The notes: a model not told the origin generated them from the sequence alone. 64,000 bases of DNA from an uncultured Sulfitobacter sp. (GCA_947502265.1 CANMZB010000004.1:160019-224018), one strand, 5' to 3'. Positions 54,355-63,970 are shown, counted from the first letter of the stretch. A program made the numbers and translations.

Positions 54355-54999
54355 TCATCGAAATGCTCTCTTGTGCGGGAACTGGCCTTTGGCGAGGTAC
54401 ACGCCCTCCGCTGCGGTCGATCTGCGGTTCAGAATTTTATTGCGATGGGGATGGCGGCCAAATGCGGCTATGACTTTTCGCACATCGCGGGCCTGGTTAA
54501 CCAAAGCCGAATAAATTGGCCGCAACGGGATCGGTGCGGCGGCGGTTACTTCTTCACGCAGGCTGATCAATTGGTCGAGGCGCTGCAAGTGGTCGGGGCC
54601 TTCGCAGTGGCCCAGTGGCAGGCCATACACAATCTGGAACCAAGGCGTCTCAAAAGCGGAAAAATGACCGTTTGAAAGGCCTTCGATCACAAGCGATAGT
54701 GCAGATGGGTCTTGCGCGTAGGCGCGCGCCTCATCTCGCCAGACAGAGCGGGAAAACTGATCAAGGGCGATAATCAGCGCCAGCCTTCCATGTGGCTCCT
54801 GCGCCCAGTGATCAAGCTCACCCTTGGCCGCCCTTTTGGTGAGACGTGAATATTGCGCCATGATCTGGTCATCCGCGCCGCCTTGCATTCTCCAAAGCCA
54901 ATGCGCGCGATGGGTCTGCGGATCGACATCTAACGAGCGCCCTTCAGGGAACCAGAATTCGAGAACGCCGTCCCATTCCTGACAATCCTTGTTAGCCAT
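54355..54999 (-). CDS. DUF924 family protein
   Basis: About 214 residues from ATG 54997-54999. It matches DUF924: VLEFWFPEGRSLDVDPQTHRAHW, LIIALDQFSRSVWRDEARAYAQD, then FETPWFQIVYGLPLGHCEG where the family has a Phe-rich PF motif. DUF924 proteins are soluble helical proteins of unknown function, common in alphaproteobacteria. The C-terminal 30 residues lack the usual family ending, so it may be slightly altered. Neighbour on the same strand upstream is a metal ATPase, probably a separate unit. Confidence 0.78.
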   Translation of the reverse strand: MANKDCQEWDGVLEFWFPEGRSLDVDPQTHRAHWLWRMQGGADDQIMAQYSRLTKRAAKGELDHWAQEPHGRLALIIALDQFSRSVWRDEARAYAQDPSALSLVIEGLSNGHFSAFETPWFQIVYGLPLGHCEGPDHLQRLDQLISLREEVTAAAPIPLRPIYSALVNQARDVRKVIAAFGRHPHRNKILNRRSTAAEGVYLAKGQFPHKRAFR

Positions 55000-55027
55000 C
55001 ACATCTACCCCACTTCTGTAATGCCCG

Positions 55028-57004
55028 CTATTTCGCCCCGCCAAACAACCTGGCGACCTCCTGCGACCGGCGAGGTGCAGCGTCCCGCTCCACCGGGCGG
55101 GCGGGGTTCGAGAGCAGGCGAAGCCCGTTCAGCACCACCAGCACCGTGCCGCCTTCATGTCCGACGACCGCCAGCGGTAACGGCAGATCAAAGAACAGCC
55201 CCGCGATGACCAACACCAGCATGACCCCGATGGCGAAGATCAGGTTCTGGCGGATGATCGCCGCCGCACGGCGGGCAAGGCGGCGTGCATCGGCAAGCTG
55301 CCGCATGTCCTCTGACAAAAGCGCCACGTCAGCGGCCTGCAGCGCGACCTCAGAGCCAGCGGTGCCCATCGCGATGCCGATGTCTGCGCGCGCAAGCGCC
55401 GCCGCGTCGTTCACGCCGTCACCGACAAAGGCCACTTTACCCGACTCTGCTAGCTTTGCGACACCCCGCACCTTGTCCTCGGGTAGCATTTCGGCGTGAA
55501 TTTCATCAGGCTCAAAGCCAAGCTCTGCTCCAATCCGCAACGCCACCGGACGTCTGTCACCTGTCATCATAGCGATCCGGCGCACTCCGCCGGCGCGCAA
55601 CGCGCAAAGCGCCGACGCAGAACTAGACCGCGCCTCGTCGGCCACGCTGACCGCACCCAGAACCTCGGCACCGCGCCCCAGATAAATCACCGTATCGGCG
55701 CCATCCGCCAAAGCCTGCAGGCGGGCGGCATCGACGGGCGCGCCCATTTCTGTTGCAAGATAGGGATTTCCGGCCCAGACCAAACCCAGAGCATCACGTC
55801 CGGTAATGCCGACTCCGGGGTGCGCGCTGACCTCTGTCACCTCGGTAGGATCAAGCCCGCGCCGCCCCGCTTCATGCCGGATCGCCGCAGCGATATGATG
55901 CTCGGAATGCGCCTCAAGCCCGGCCAGCAATGACAGAAAGCCCGCTTCGTCGCCATTAAGTGCCACGATTTGGGTCACTGCCGCCCGCCCGGTGGTCAGA
56001 GTGCCGGTCTTGTCAAAGGCGAACGTTTCAACAGCCGCAAGCGTTTCAAGTGCGGCCCCGCCCTTGAACAGCACACCGCCGCGCGCAGCCGCTGAGAGCG
56101 CCGAAAGGATGGCTGCGGGGACCGAGATGACAATCGCGCAGGGACTGGCCGCAACCAGCAGCGTTGCCGCCTTGTAAAGTGCGGGTTTCCAATCGCCGCC
56201 CAGCCAGTAAAAACCGGCAAAGGCAAGGACCGCCCCAAGCAAAACCGCGATGGTATAACGCTGGCCAAACCATTCGCTGAAGCGCTCTGACGGGGCTTTG
56301 GCAGCTTGTGCTTCGGTCACCAGTTGGATCATGCGGGCAATGGTGCTTTCGCCGACAGTGCGGGTGACCGTGACTTCCAGCACCCCGTCAAGGTTCACCG
56401 TAGCCTCGAATACCGGCTGGCCCGGACCTTTTGTGGCAGGCATGGATTCGCCGGTGATGTTGGCCTCATCAATGCCGCCGCGCCCCAAGCTGATCGTGCC
56501 ATCACTCGGCACCCGCGCGCCCGGGCGCAGCACCACGACATCACCCACCTCCAACGCAGCCGCCGCGATCTCTTCAACCGAGCCCGCAGCGGTCTTGCGC
56601 AGCGCCGTCTCGGGACGCAGGGCCATCAGCGCCTCGATCGCGTGGCGCGCGCGGCCAAGGGCGCGCTCTTCCAGAGTGCCCGCCACGCTGAACAGCGTTA
56701 ACAGAACCGCCCCCTCAAGCGGTGCGCCGACAGCAGCGGCTGCCACGGCGGCCACCACCATCAGCAGATCGATATCAAGGACATGGTCCTTCCAGAGCTC
56801 GCTCAACGCCCGCCACGCCGCAGGCCCCCCCCCGGCAAGATACACGGTCGCCAAAGCCGGATACGTGAGGGCGGAAAGCCCCCCACCCGGCCACCACATC
56901 CCGGCCATGCCCAGAAGCATTCCCAGTAGCGTGACCAGTGACAGGACGACCGAGCAGTCACGCACCAGCGACTGGGACGAGCCTTGTTTCACGGTTCGGT
57001 TCAC
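55028..57004 (-). CDS. P1B-4-type heavy-metal ATPase (Co/Fe/Zn exporter, CoaT/PfeT/CtpD-like)
   Basis: 658 residues with no N-terminal metal-binding domain. Phosphorylation motif DKTGTLT (Asp331), actuator TGES (ANITGESMPA), hinge GDGVNDAAALA, metal-site SPC at 287-289 in a membrane helix and HEGGT in the last membrane region (LAVVGHEGGTVLVVL). SPC together with HEGGT defines the P1B-4 group, which exports cobalt, ferrous iron or zinc. Its natural regulator gene is not beside it; the upstream side is pseudogene debris. Confidence 0.92.
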   Translation of the reverse strand: MNRTVKQGSSQSLVRDCSVVLSLVTLLGMLLGMAGMWWPGGGLSALTYPALATVYLAGGGPAAWRALSELWKDHVLDIDLLMVVAAVAAAAVGAPLEGAVLLTLFSVAGTLEERALGRARHAIEALMALRPETALRKTAAGSVEEIAAAALEVGDVVVLRPGARVPSDGTISLGRGGIDEANITGESMPATKGPGQPVFEATVNLDGVLEVTVTRTVGESTIARMIQLVTEAQAAKAPSERFSEWFGQRYTIAVLLGAVLAFAGFYWLGGDWKPALYKAATLLVAASPCAIVISVPAAILSALSAAARGGVLFKGGAALETLAAVETFAFDKTGTLTTGRAAVTQIVALNGDEAGFLSLLAGLEAHSEHHIAAAIRHEAGRRGLDPTEVTEVSAHPGVGITGRDALGLVWAGNPYLATEMGAPVDAARLQALADGADTVIYLGRGAEVLGAVSVADEARSSSASALCALRAGGVRRIAMMTGDRRPVALRIGAELGFEPDEIHAEMLPEDKVRGVAKLAESGKVAFVGDGVNDAAALARADIGIAMGTAGSEVALQAADVALLSEDMRQLADARRLARRAAAIIRQNLIFAIGVMLVLVIAGLFFDLPLPLAVVGHEGGTVLVVLNGLRLLSNPARPVERDAAPRRSQEVARLFGGAK

Positions 57005-57149
57005 GACCTCACTCCACTTAATGCAGCCCGCTGATCAGGCTCAGTTCAGCAATCACCCTTGCGCTTGGCCGTTTGGGCTGACGGTTTGGGTTTCGCCCTA
57101 CTTCAGACTGGAGTTCCCATAGGCGAAGAAAAGGCCAAACGCGCTGGGG

Positions 57150-57445
57150 CGCATGATTTCGAAGATCATGCAGGATTGCAAGGCAGGGTAACCATCGCCT
57201 GCAATCCACCTTCGGGGCAATTCGACAAGACCACATCACAGCCACGGACGCGCGGGATGGTGAACTGGCCCTTGCACTATAAGGACCAAGTCCGGTTCTG
57301 CAGGTATCGCGGGAGCGCGATAACTCCGACTGGACGAAAGGGCTGAAGACGGATTCAATATCGCTTTCAGCGAATTCTGGCGCCGTCGTCGTCAATCAAG
57401 ACATGAACGGCGTCTGGCGTCGCTTGAAGCGACACAGAGACATTG
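57150..57445 (-). pseudogene. C-terminal remnant of a sensor histidine kinase
   Basis: Reading the minus strand through three frames gives VSVSLQATPDAVHVLIDDDGARI, then ESVFSPFVQSELSRSRDTCRTGLG, then GCDVVLSNCPEGGLQAMVTLP. These correspond in order to the G1 box region, the F/G2 boxes and the C-terminus of a HATPase domain. At least two frameshifts are present and the front of the gene is cut by the IS5-type remnant. It may have been the sensor for a metal-responsive pair with the adjacent ATPase. Confidence 0.65.
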
Positions 57446-57454
57446 CTGTTATAT

Positions 57455-58254
57455 CTGAGGACCTGGGCCGAAGAGGTAGCTTGATGCGTTTACGGCTTCG
57501 TTCCGGGCGACCGCTTCTGCGCTGGTAGACTTCCACGGCCTAGCGTTCTTGCGCGGCGGAATGACGGCGTGGGCATTCCGGGCGGCAATCGCGTCGTGGC
57601 ATTTGCGCGTGTCACAGACCCCATCAGCAGTAACCAATCCAATGCCCTGACCGCACGGAACTTGGTTTAGCGGCTCAGGCAACAGGGGGCACATCACCGA
57701 TGCTCTCGATCGCGCGCACTTCCTACGTTTCCTCGTCGATACCGATGTGTATTTTGCGCCAGATGCGCCGTTTGGGGCCACCCACTGCCCGGCAGCACCT
57801 GCTTGGAGAGGGGTGCTTACGGGCAGTCCACTCGCCTTCGCCCTTTGACTTGATGCCAGTGCTATCGATCAGAAAGCTCACCTCCAACCTCTTTTGGCGG
57901 CGGCAGAGGGTACTAAAATCAGGTGCCGCCTAATCCAGTCCGACCAACTGCGGTAGGCTTTCCACAAAACCAGCAGTTTGCCTCAATGACAGCCCAAACA
58001 TCACCTTCAAAGTCAGGCACGCCTGTATCGCAGCGTCGCTGAAACCCTGCTGGCGACCGCGCTTGCCGCTCGGCGGTGGCGTCCAGATCATCTCGGGGTC
58101 AAACCAGACCGATAACGATCCCCGGCACTTCAGCGCCGCGTTACAGTACGGCCAGTTCGTGGTCTTGTACTTTATAGAGGCCAACTGCTCGACCCGCCAA
58201 CCATCATGCTGGATTCATGAGGTGAACCCTTCACGGGATTTGTGCAACAAAGCC
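57455..58254 (-). mobile_element. Degraded IS5-family insertion sequence, one end missing
   Basis: The left end is the inverted repeat GGCTTTGTTGCACAAATCCC (58235-58254, minus strand). The transposase starts with ASIKYKTTNWPYCNAALKCRG and reads FVESLPQLVGLD, then hits TAG where a Trp is usual. Later pieces (FLIDSTGIKSKGEGEW, PKRRIWRKIHIGID, GVCDTRKCHDAIAARNAH, PPRKNARPWK) lie in changing frames with a small internal deletion. The C-terminal part and the second inverted repeat are absent, replaced by the histidine kinase remnant. Confidence 0.82.
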
Positions 58255-58281
58255 ACTCCACGCCTTCGGACCCAACGCATC

Positions 58282-59579
58282 TCAAATCTGACCCAGGAGT
58301 TTCCACCACAGAAAATCAAGCGGCAGCAGGACCAGTAAGGTCACCACAAACAGCGAAAGCGTGATCTTCAACAAGGGTCTCGTGCTTTCGCACGCGAGCC
58401 CCATCGCGACGATCAATGGTCCGACTCGATAGGGAAGCAAGACGGTGGAAAATCCGATGACTTGCGTCATCAATACTGTGTTGATGGAAAAGCCGGTTGT
58501 TTGCGCGAGTTCTGGTGCGAGGGGTGTCAGAACAGCGGGCATGCCCGGGGCAGTGGTGAAAATAGAGGTGCCTATGCCGAGTAGGGAAAGGGAGATGAAG
58601 TTGAGAAAATCATTATCCGCCTGAGACGGCAGTGCGGGCAAAACGGCGTGCGCGATGATATCACCCAAGCCGCTGGCGTTAACAACGGTCCCGAGTGTCA
58701 ACGTCCCCGCGACAAACAGGATCATTGAAAAATCGACCGAAGATTTGAAGACTGGTGGCGGAACAAATCCGAGCTGAGCCGTCATCAACACAAGTGACGC
58801 CGCCAGCCCGATCCATGCCGCATTGATCCCGTGAATTTGGTCCGTTGACCAGAAGCCCAGTGTCACCAGCAAGATGCCAGAAGCGCCCAATGGCGGTGAC
58901 TGGACCTGTTGGCCGTCGCAGGCGCGTCCGCAGAAACCGCAACTTGGGCAGGAAAGAAATACAGCACGAGCCCCACGATGAATACAGATTTTACCACCCC
59001 CAGGATCGGGTAGTGCGACAAGAGGTAGTCGGCATAACTGAATTGCACGCCCAGCGATTGTTCGGCCACGCCCGTCAAGATGATATTTGGAGTATTGGAC
59101 GGGAGGATCGCGAAACTCGGCATGTTCGTCCCTATCGGAACGAGCACAGCGGCCCTCCCTCCCGAGCGATGACGGCATCACAAACCCCAACGCCATGCCC
59201 AGCACCGTCAATCCGCCGATCAACGCAGCGTAGCTTTTGACCGGTGCGGTCGCGCCAAAGCGCCCCTACGCGCCCCCAGCCCCGAATGGGTGATCGCCGC
59301 GCCTATGACGGTCCCTGCCACGACCAGCCAGATCGCGGTGGACGAGAAACTTGAGAAAACCTCCTGCGGGGCAGTCAGGCCGGTCAGGATCAACGCGACA
59401 AACAGGAAGGTCGACGCCACATAACCCGGAACAAGACCGGTGCCCCAAAACGCGAGCATGAACTAGACAATACCAAAGGTCAGTCCTTGATCGGGTGTCA
59501 TTCCGGCTGGATGGGCAAAGGCCGCCCAAGCTGCGCGCATCAGTGCGAGCGCGAAGATGGTTCCTTTCATGCGGGTCAT
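58282..59579 (-). pseudogene. SLC13/DASS-family anion symporter, broken
   Basis: Pieces of a divalent-anion:sodium symporter are spread over two or three frames. The start (MKGTIFALALMRAAW) leads to an in-frame TAG at about 59463 within TFGIV-stop-FMLAFWGTGLVP. Then come STAIWLVVAGTVIGAAITHSGL, the SNTPNIILTGVA segment that belongs to the conserved substrate motif, and a long intact C-terminal part (GFWSTDQIHGINAAWIGL, AGTLTLGTVVNASGLGD, VLTPLAPELAQTTGF). At least three lesions. It once imported sulfate, dicarboxylates or sulfonates. Confidence 0.8.
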
Positions 59580-59639
59580 AGCGGGTCTCCAGCTTGTTGT
59601 TTTACGGGCTACCGAAAATGGGGCCTATGCGCTAGATCG

Positions 59640-60132
59640 ACAAAATGCCAAATCATATCGTTTTTCCGCCACTTGGATCATTGCCGGGAGCGGCACGGTG
59701 GCTGCGGCCCACTGTCCAACAGGGCGCAGCTGTCCGCGCAGAGCGAACAGGCGATGGTGCTGCTTTGTTTTGACGGATTAATGCGGGTAAAGGTTGGCAA
59801 GGATCGCTGGTTCATTCCTGACCGCTTTGGTATCTGGATACCGGCGGAAACGGTGCCTCGGGTGGAAACTTCGGGTGGCATTGAATTTCAGGCCTTTCAA
59901 TTGCATCCCAGATTCGGCGGGCGTATTTTGGCATGCCTCGCCAGCCAACCGTTTGCGAGCTATGCCATTGATCCGCAGCATTGCGCGTCGGCTCACGCAA
60001 TCCGACCCTTTGCCAACGGCGCAGCGGCGGCGGTTAGGATGGGTCGCGCTGGAGGCGCTGGAGGCGGGCAAAGGCAGCATGGATCTTGCGCAGGCTCTGG
60101 GTTATTCCAGCCCATCAGCCTTTGGCGCGGCT
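59640..60132 (+). pseudogene. AraC-family regulator remnant
   Basis: A cupin-like sensor part reads NRAQLSAQSEQAMVLLCFDGL, then DRWFIPDRFGIWIPAETVP and FQAFQLHPRF. The DNA-binding part (MDLAQALGYSSPSAFGAA) follows in another frame, so there is a frameshift near 59960. The gene ends at the junction with the MBL fragment of copy B around 60131 and lacks its last HTH residues. Non-functional. Confidence 0.7.
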
Positions 60133-60365
60133 GAAAGGTGGTCAGCATGTGGGTGCGTGTCGAGGATCCAGACCAACCCGATCCCCGCCTCGCGCACATA
60201 GGCCAGCAGTCGTTCGGCGTTTTTGGTTGATGTTGCCCCTGCCAGCGGATCGAAATCCAGCACGGGGTCGATGATCGCCCCTTTCATGGTGTCGGGGTCG
60301 TGCAGAACATATTGCCAGCTTCCGGTTGGTTTGTCCCAGAAGCCCTTTACGATAGGATTACTCAT
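60131..60365 (-). pseudogene. MBL-fold hydrolase fragment (copy B)
   Basis: From ATG 60363-60365, identical in plan to copy A but reaching ILDTHPHADHLSAA, which includes the first metal ligands HxHxDH. It is then fused to the end of the AraC remnant (open to 60102). Because it retains 28 bases beyond the copy A breakpoint, copy B is not a simple duplicate of present-day copy A. Confidence 0.82.
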
Positions 60366-60423
60366 TGGTTTTCTCCAGTTGCAGGAGGGGTACGGCCAAG
60401 CCCGAGGGCTGGGCCATTTGAAA

Positions 60424-60867
60424 TCAGCGCATACTGGCCTTCATCATCCACAGCTCTTTTTCGTGCCATTCCAGACGGACGGTCAAAATATCTGCGGATG
60501 CTTCATCGCCGGCATCCCCGCTTGTGGCGATGGCGTCACGCAGGGTTGCGGCGAAGGCTTCGTGGCCCGCGATCAGCAAGGTGACCATCTCGTCGGCGGA
60601 CTGCGCAGGTTTGTCTTCGGGAGCAGCCAGCGCCATCAAATCGGCAACCGAACCCGGTGCATAGCCACCTTGGGTGCGGATGCGTTCGGCGATCACGTCC
60701 AACGCGCTCCACAGGTTTTGATACTGCTCTTCAAACACCACGTGCAGTTGCCGGAAATTCGGCCCCTCGACGTTCCAATGATACCCGTGGGTCTGGAGCT
60801 ACAGGCGGAATGGTTCACCCAGAACAGCGCTCAGGGCGGTGATATTCTTTGGGGATGCTGTGGTCAT
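60424..60867 (-). pseudogene. dps-like gene, copy B, with internal amber codon
   Basis: ATG 60865-60867 opens a 148-codon frame that is continuous except for TAG at codon 23 (60799-60801), between EPFRL and LQTHGYHWNVEG. Without that stop it would be a complete short Dps/miniferritin with iron-site His and Asp/Glu residues and the LEWHEKELWMM end. The same stop is in copy A, so the mutation came before the duplication. No good ribosome binding site precedes the ATG. Confidence 0.82.
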
Positions 60868-61269
60868 GGGGCGTTTTTTTGTCGCAATATGAACTACTCG
60901 GCGCAGTCACTTTATAAATAAGTCGAGGTGAGCGGGCCTCAAGGACCAAGCCCTGCGTCAAACAAAGTGTGCGGGTCGAGAAATACCAATCCACTGTATC
61001 GAATCCCTCACCATTGCGGCCTCTGGCGTGGTGGGAGTCCACACAATTACGGGATTTCCGGGTGTCCGGTTTTCAGGCATCGCGCAGCTGTTTTCATCGG
61101 CTGTCTGTATTGCCACCAAGAGGCGGTAGATTTCGTCAACCGAGCGTCCCGCATTCATCGGATAATAGATCATGGCGCGCAGCACGCCTTCAGGGTCGAT
61201 CAGGAAAGTCGCCCGAACCGCCGCCGTATCCGATGCGCCCGGCTGGATCATCCCGTAGCCCTGCGCAAC
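60868..61269 (-). pseudogene. Peroxiredoxin 3' fragment (copy B)
   Basis: The 3' part of the Prx6-type gene from [20 protein letters not shown] to the frameshifted end near PRTRTL, as in copy A. The catalytic Cys region is absent. The 5' boundary at 61269 adjoins unrelated AT-rich sequence. Confidence 0.85.
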
Positions 61270-61520
61270 ATAACGAAAAGCCATGATAAAAGTCCTATTA
61301 TCCCTCACACTCCGTTATTGGATGCCGGTACGTATGATGCATAGGGCCGAGATTTTGGTTTCACAGTGTAACTTGCTCAACCTCAGAGATGAATACCGAT
61401 GCCTGCGGCAGCTGAATCGTTTCAAACTCCGCCGCCAAGGCATAAATTTCGGCTCCGCAGGACTCGTAGTGTAATCAACAGAAGATAAATCTCACGAGTA
61501 GCCGCACCTTACAGTCCGCA
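61270..61520. other. Region between copy B and the symporter gene
   Basis: 251 bases. No gene, RNA or insertion-sequence end could be recognised. It forms the outer boundary of the copied block. Confidence 0.3.
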
Positions 61521-62999
61521 TTAGAAATGATCCGACTTTCGCGGGATCGCGTCAGTGGCCGCTTTCATAAATTCATCTGCGTATGCCGTATTGGGTCTGG
61601 TTACCAGACTGACGCCGATGAACAGGATGGTCGCAACCGGAAAGCCAAGAATGCCAGCGTTCAACCCGAACAATGAATTGCCCGTCAGATACATGGTAAC
61701 AACAAATATGCTGCCGCCAAGGATCGAAGCAAGCGCCCCCTCCGCGGTACCGCGCCGCCAGAAAAACGCTCCGATCGTCGCTGGAACCATCAGAACAAGA
61801 CCGACCGACGCCGCAACAGACAGAATAGCAATCATGCTGAACTCCATCCATGCGAAGGCCAGCGCCAAAACCGAGATGACCGGAATCACCAGCTTTCCAA
61901 TCAGCAACTGCCTTTTATCCACCACATCTCCACTTAGATTTCCATAAACATCGCGCGCAAAGATTGACGAAAGCGTAAGAAGAATCGAGTCGATGGTCGA
62001 AACTGCGGCAGCGATAATGCCGATCATCACGATCACGCCCAGAACGGGGGGCACCAGATCCGAGGATAAAAGCATCGAAGTCGCAAGGTCAGGCCGCTCA
62101 AGGTTGGGAAATGCCACAAGTGCCGAAAATCCCCAAATGACTGAAACCAAAGTATAAATCAAACCAAAGCATAAGAAAATCAAAAGCATACGGCGCAATG
62201 CCCCAAGAGACGCGGGCATAAACAGGCGCTGGCTGACCTGCGGGTTGGAGATCGAGAAGAAAACCCAAGGCAGTGTCAGCCCTAAAAATGTCGTGAAACT
62301 GAAAAAGCCTGCGCCGGGGACGCGTAGCATCTCGGGCCGGGTCTCGGAAAGCGTGCCAAACAATCCGCCAAAACCGCCCAGTTTATAGACCAGCAACCCG
62401 GAGACAAACAAGGCAGCGACAATCATCACCACCGCCTGAAGGCTGTCCGTCCACATCACCGAACGAATGCCCGCGATATATGAAAACACAATTGCCAGAA
62501 TTGTCGCGCCCAAAATACCTGCTCCGAATGGGATGATGCCATCGGTCATGCCGGTGAGTAGATAACCAACTCCAGCAAGCTGAACTGCCGAATACGGGAT
62601 CAGAAACACCATACTTACCAGCCCCCCCGCTACCGCAACCCAGCGACTACCATAGCGATTACCCAGCATTTCATAAGGGGTGACGAAACCGTATTTGCGT
62701 CCTACGGCCCAAAACCTGGGACCAAAGATGGCGACCAGTGAAACTCCGGCGAAATAGATAATCTCAAACCCCAGCGCACCAACCCCACCACGATAAGTCA
62801 GACCGGCAAGCCCCACCATCATGAAAGCCGAATAGGTTGTAGCAGAATACGATAAGGCCGAAACGACGCCCCCCATATTCCGCCCGCCAAGAAAATAGTC
62901 CGACATCGAAGCCGATGGTCCAACCCGCGAAAGATAAGCAACAAAAAGTGAGAGCGCGATGTAGACCACTACCCCCCCGACAACGAGAGATAGTGTCAC
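61521..62999 (-). CDS. Sodium:solute symporter (SSS family)
   Basis: About 492 residues from GTG 62997-62999, which overlaps the stop of the small upstream gene (GTGA). About 13 membrane helices, with the SSS landmarks FLGGRNMGGVVSALSYSATTYSAFM near the start, YGFVTPYEMLGNRYG, and the second-half helix region VIMIGIIAAAVSTIDSILLTLSSIFARDVY. Such carriers import organic acids, amino acids or sugars with sodium. Intact, unlike most of its surroundings. Substrate not deducible. Confidence 0.93.
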   Translation of the reverse strand: MTLSLVVGGVVVYIALSLFVAYLSRVGPSASMSDYFLGGRNMGGVVSALSYSATTYSAFMMVGLAGLTYRGGVGALGFEIIYFAGVSLVAIFGPRFWAVGRKYGFVTPYEMLGNRYGSRWVAVAGGLVSMVFLIPYSAVQLAGVGYLLTGMTDGIIPFGAGILGATILAIVFSYIAGIRSVMWTDSLQAVVMIVAALFVSGLLVYKLGGFGGLFGTLSETRPEMLRVPGAGFFSFTTFLGLTLPWVFFSISNPQVSQRLFMPASLGALRRMLLIFLCFGLIYTLVSVIWGFSALVAFPNLERPDLATSMLLSSDLVPPVLGVIVMIGIIAAAVSTIDSILLTLSSIFARDVYGNLSGDVVDKRQLLIGKLVIPVISVLALAFAWMEFSMIAILSVAASVGLVLMVPATIGAFFWRRGTAEGALASILGGSIFVVTMYLTGNSLFGLNAGILGFPVATILFIGVSLVTRPNTAYADEFMKAATDAIPRKSDHF

Positions 63000-63181
63000 T
63001 TTGAGGCATCCTTTAAGTTGGCGGTTGCCATCACATTCAAGACGATAGTGAAAACACCCACAATTGTCCAAAACAGAAAGCTACCATACCATGCGCTGAC
63101 CGAATGCAGGACAAGATAAGGAACCGCGTAGCTTGCGGCAATCAAAACACCGATGAGAGCGAAGGAAGTTTTTCGTAACAT
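62996..63181 (-). CDS. Small membrane protein partner of the SSS symporter (DUF3311-like)
   Basis: 61 residues, two hydrophobic segments (about 6-27 and 33-54, ALIGVLIAASYAVPYLVLH and WTIVGVFTIVLNVMA). Small genes of this kind directly precede many SSS transporters and are co-translated with them. The GTGA overlap here supports the same. Start ATG 63179-63181 has AAGGAC upstream. Confidence 0.7.
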   Translation of the reverse strand: MLRKTSFALIGVLIAASYAVPYLVLHSVSAWYGSFLFWTIVGVFTIVLNVMATANLKDASK

Positions 63182-63327
63182 TGTGTCTGTCCTTATAAGA
63201 TATCACGGCTTGCGTAACATTTAGCATCGTCCCAAAAATCGGACAGTTTGTTATTGACTTTATATATCCATTTTCCAAGTCATATTATGAATATTTCGAT
63301 TACAGCACTTGATAGCCAATGCTGGAC

Positions 63328-63490
63328 TGAACCGCCCCGGCTTTAGCGGAGACTGTTTAGTTCTTCCTACGCGACTTTATCGACTGCGTTCATGTTTGCA
63401 AGGAATGCCTCCTCTGCTTTGGCTGGTTTGATGTATCCGATGGGGTTGAGCAGGCGGCGATTGTTGAGCCAATCGACCCGTTTCAATGTT
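63328..63490 (-). mobile_element. IS3-family transposase C-terminal end with inverted repeat
   Basis: Minus-strand frame ends LKRVDWLNNRRLLNPIGYIKP and AKAEEAFLANMNAVDKVA-stop (stop 63367-63369), the usual ending of IS3-family integrase proteins. Outside it, TGAACCGCCCCGGCTTTAGC at 63328 is the terminal inverted repeat of that group. The rest of the element is missing. Confidence 0.8.
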
Positions 63491-63566
63491 TGAGGCGCCC
63501 GGTACCTAGGTGTTTGATCCCACGGTTTGATGATGCGGTCCTTTGTCAGGAATGGAAGGAAGCATT

Positions 63567-63882
63567 ATGGGCCAAGTTCGTCACGGACACGCACGCCGTC
63601 AGAGCTGCAATACAACGATCGCAAGCTTCGCTCGCGACGCTGAGCCGGGAGCTGGCGAACAGTCCCAAGACCGTCGCAAACTGGCGGAAGCGTCAGACGG
63701 TCGAGGATCTCAAGACAGGGCCGACGAAGCCGCGCTCCACCGTCTTGTCGGAGGCTGAAGAGGCAATGGTTATGGCGTTCCGGCGGCACACTCTGCTGCC
63801 GTCGGACGAAGGCCACATATGCGCAGCATTCGCTTACTTCGCTCCGTCACTATTGGCGCTTACCGAGAGTGAGGTATTTTGA
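63567..63882 (+). mobile_element. IS481-family transposase N-terminal remnant
   Basis: ATG 63567 begins MGQVRHG, and after a frameshift the protein reads HAVRAAIQRSQASLATL, NSPKTVANWRKRQTVEDL and LSEAEEAMVMAFRRHTLLPSDE, the helix-turn-helix region of IS481-type transposases. It breaks down after that and stops at 63882. Together with the IS3 piece it separates the symporter from the rRNA operon. Confidence 0.78.
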
Positions 63883-63894
63883 TTTTTGGACAGC

Positions 63895-63929
63895 AAAACG
63901 CCGCCTGCTTTTCAGCGGGCGGCGTTTTT
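63895..63929 (-). terminator. Rho-independent terminator of the rRNA operon
   Basis: AACGCCGCC (63897-63905) pairs with GGCGGCGTT (63918-63926), with A-run and T-run on either side, so it can work in both directions. It lies about 45 bases downstream of the 5S gene end on the minus strand, as expected for the end of an rRNA operon. Confidence 0.85.
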
Positions 63930-63970
63930 GTTACATCGAAGAGAGATACAGGTTTGGAAAGCTTGTTAGG

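Larger units (their letters stand above)
60159..61269 (-). repeat. Inverted duplication, copy B (uninterrupted)
   Basis: 1111 bases equal to copy A minus the IS and one target octamer (427 + 684 = 1111), in opposite orientation and about 40 kb away. Contains MBL start, whole dps, and the 3' part of the peroxiredoxin gene. Differences seen are single substitutions, such as an Asp to Val codon near the Dps C-terminus. Confidence 0.93.

Noticed and set aside
54301..54675. Plus-strand frame of 121 codons opposite the DUF924 gene
   Set aside because: It overlaps the minus-strand DUF924 gene and shows no motif.
1..63970. tRNA genes
   Set aside because: I did not find a convincing cloverleaf with a TTCGAATC-type T-loop and acceptor stem in any intergenic region.
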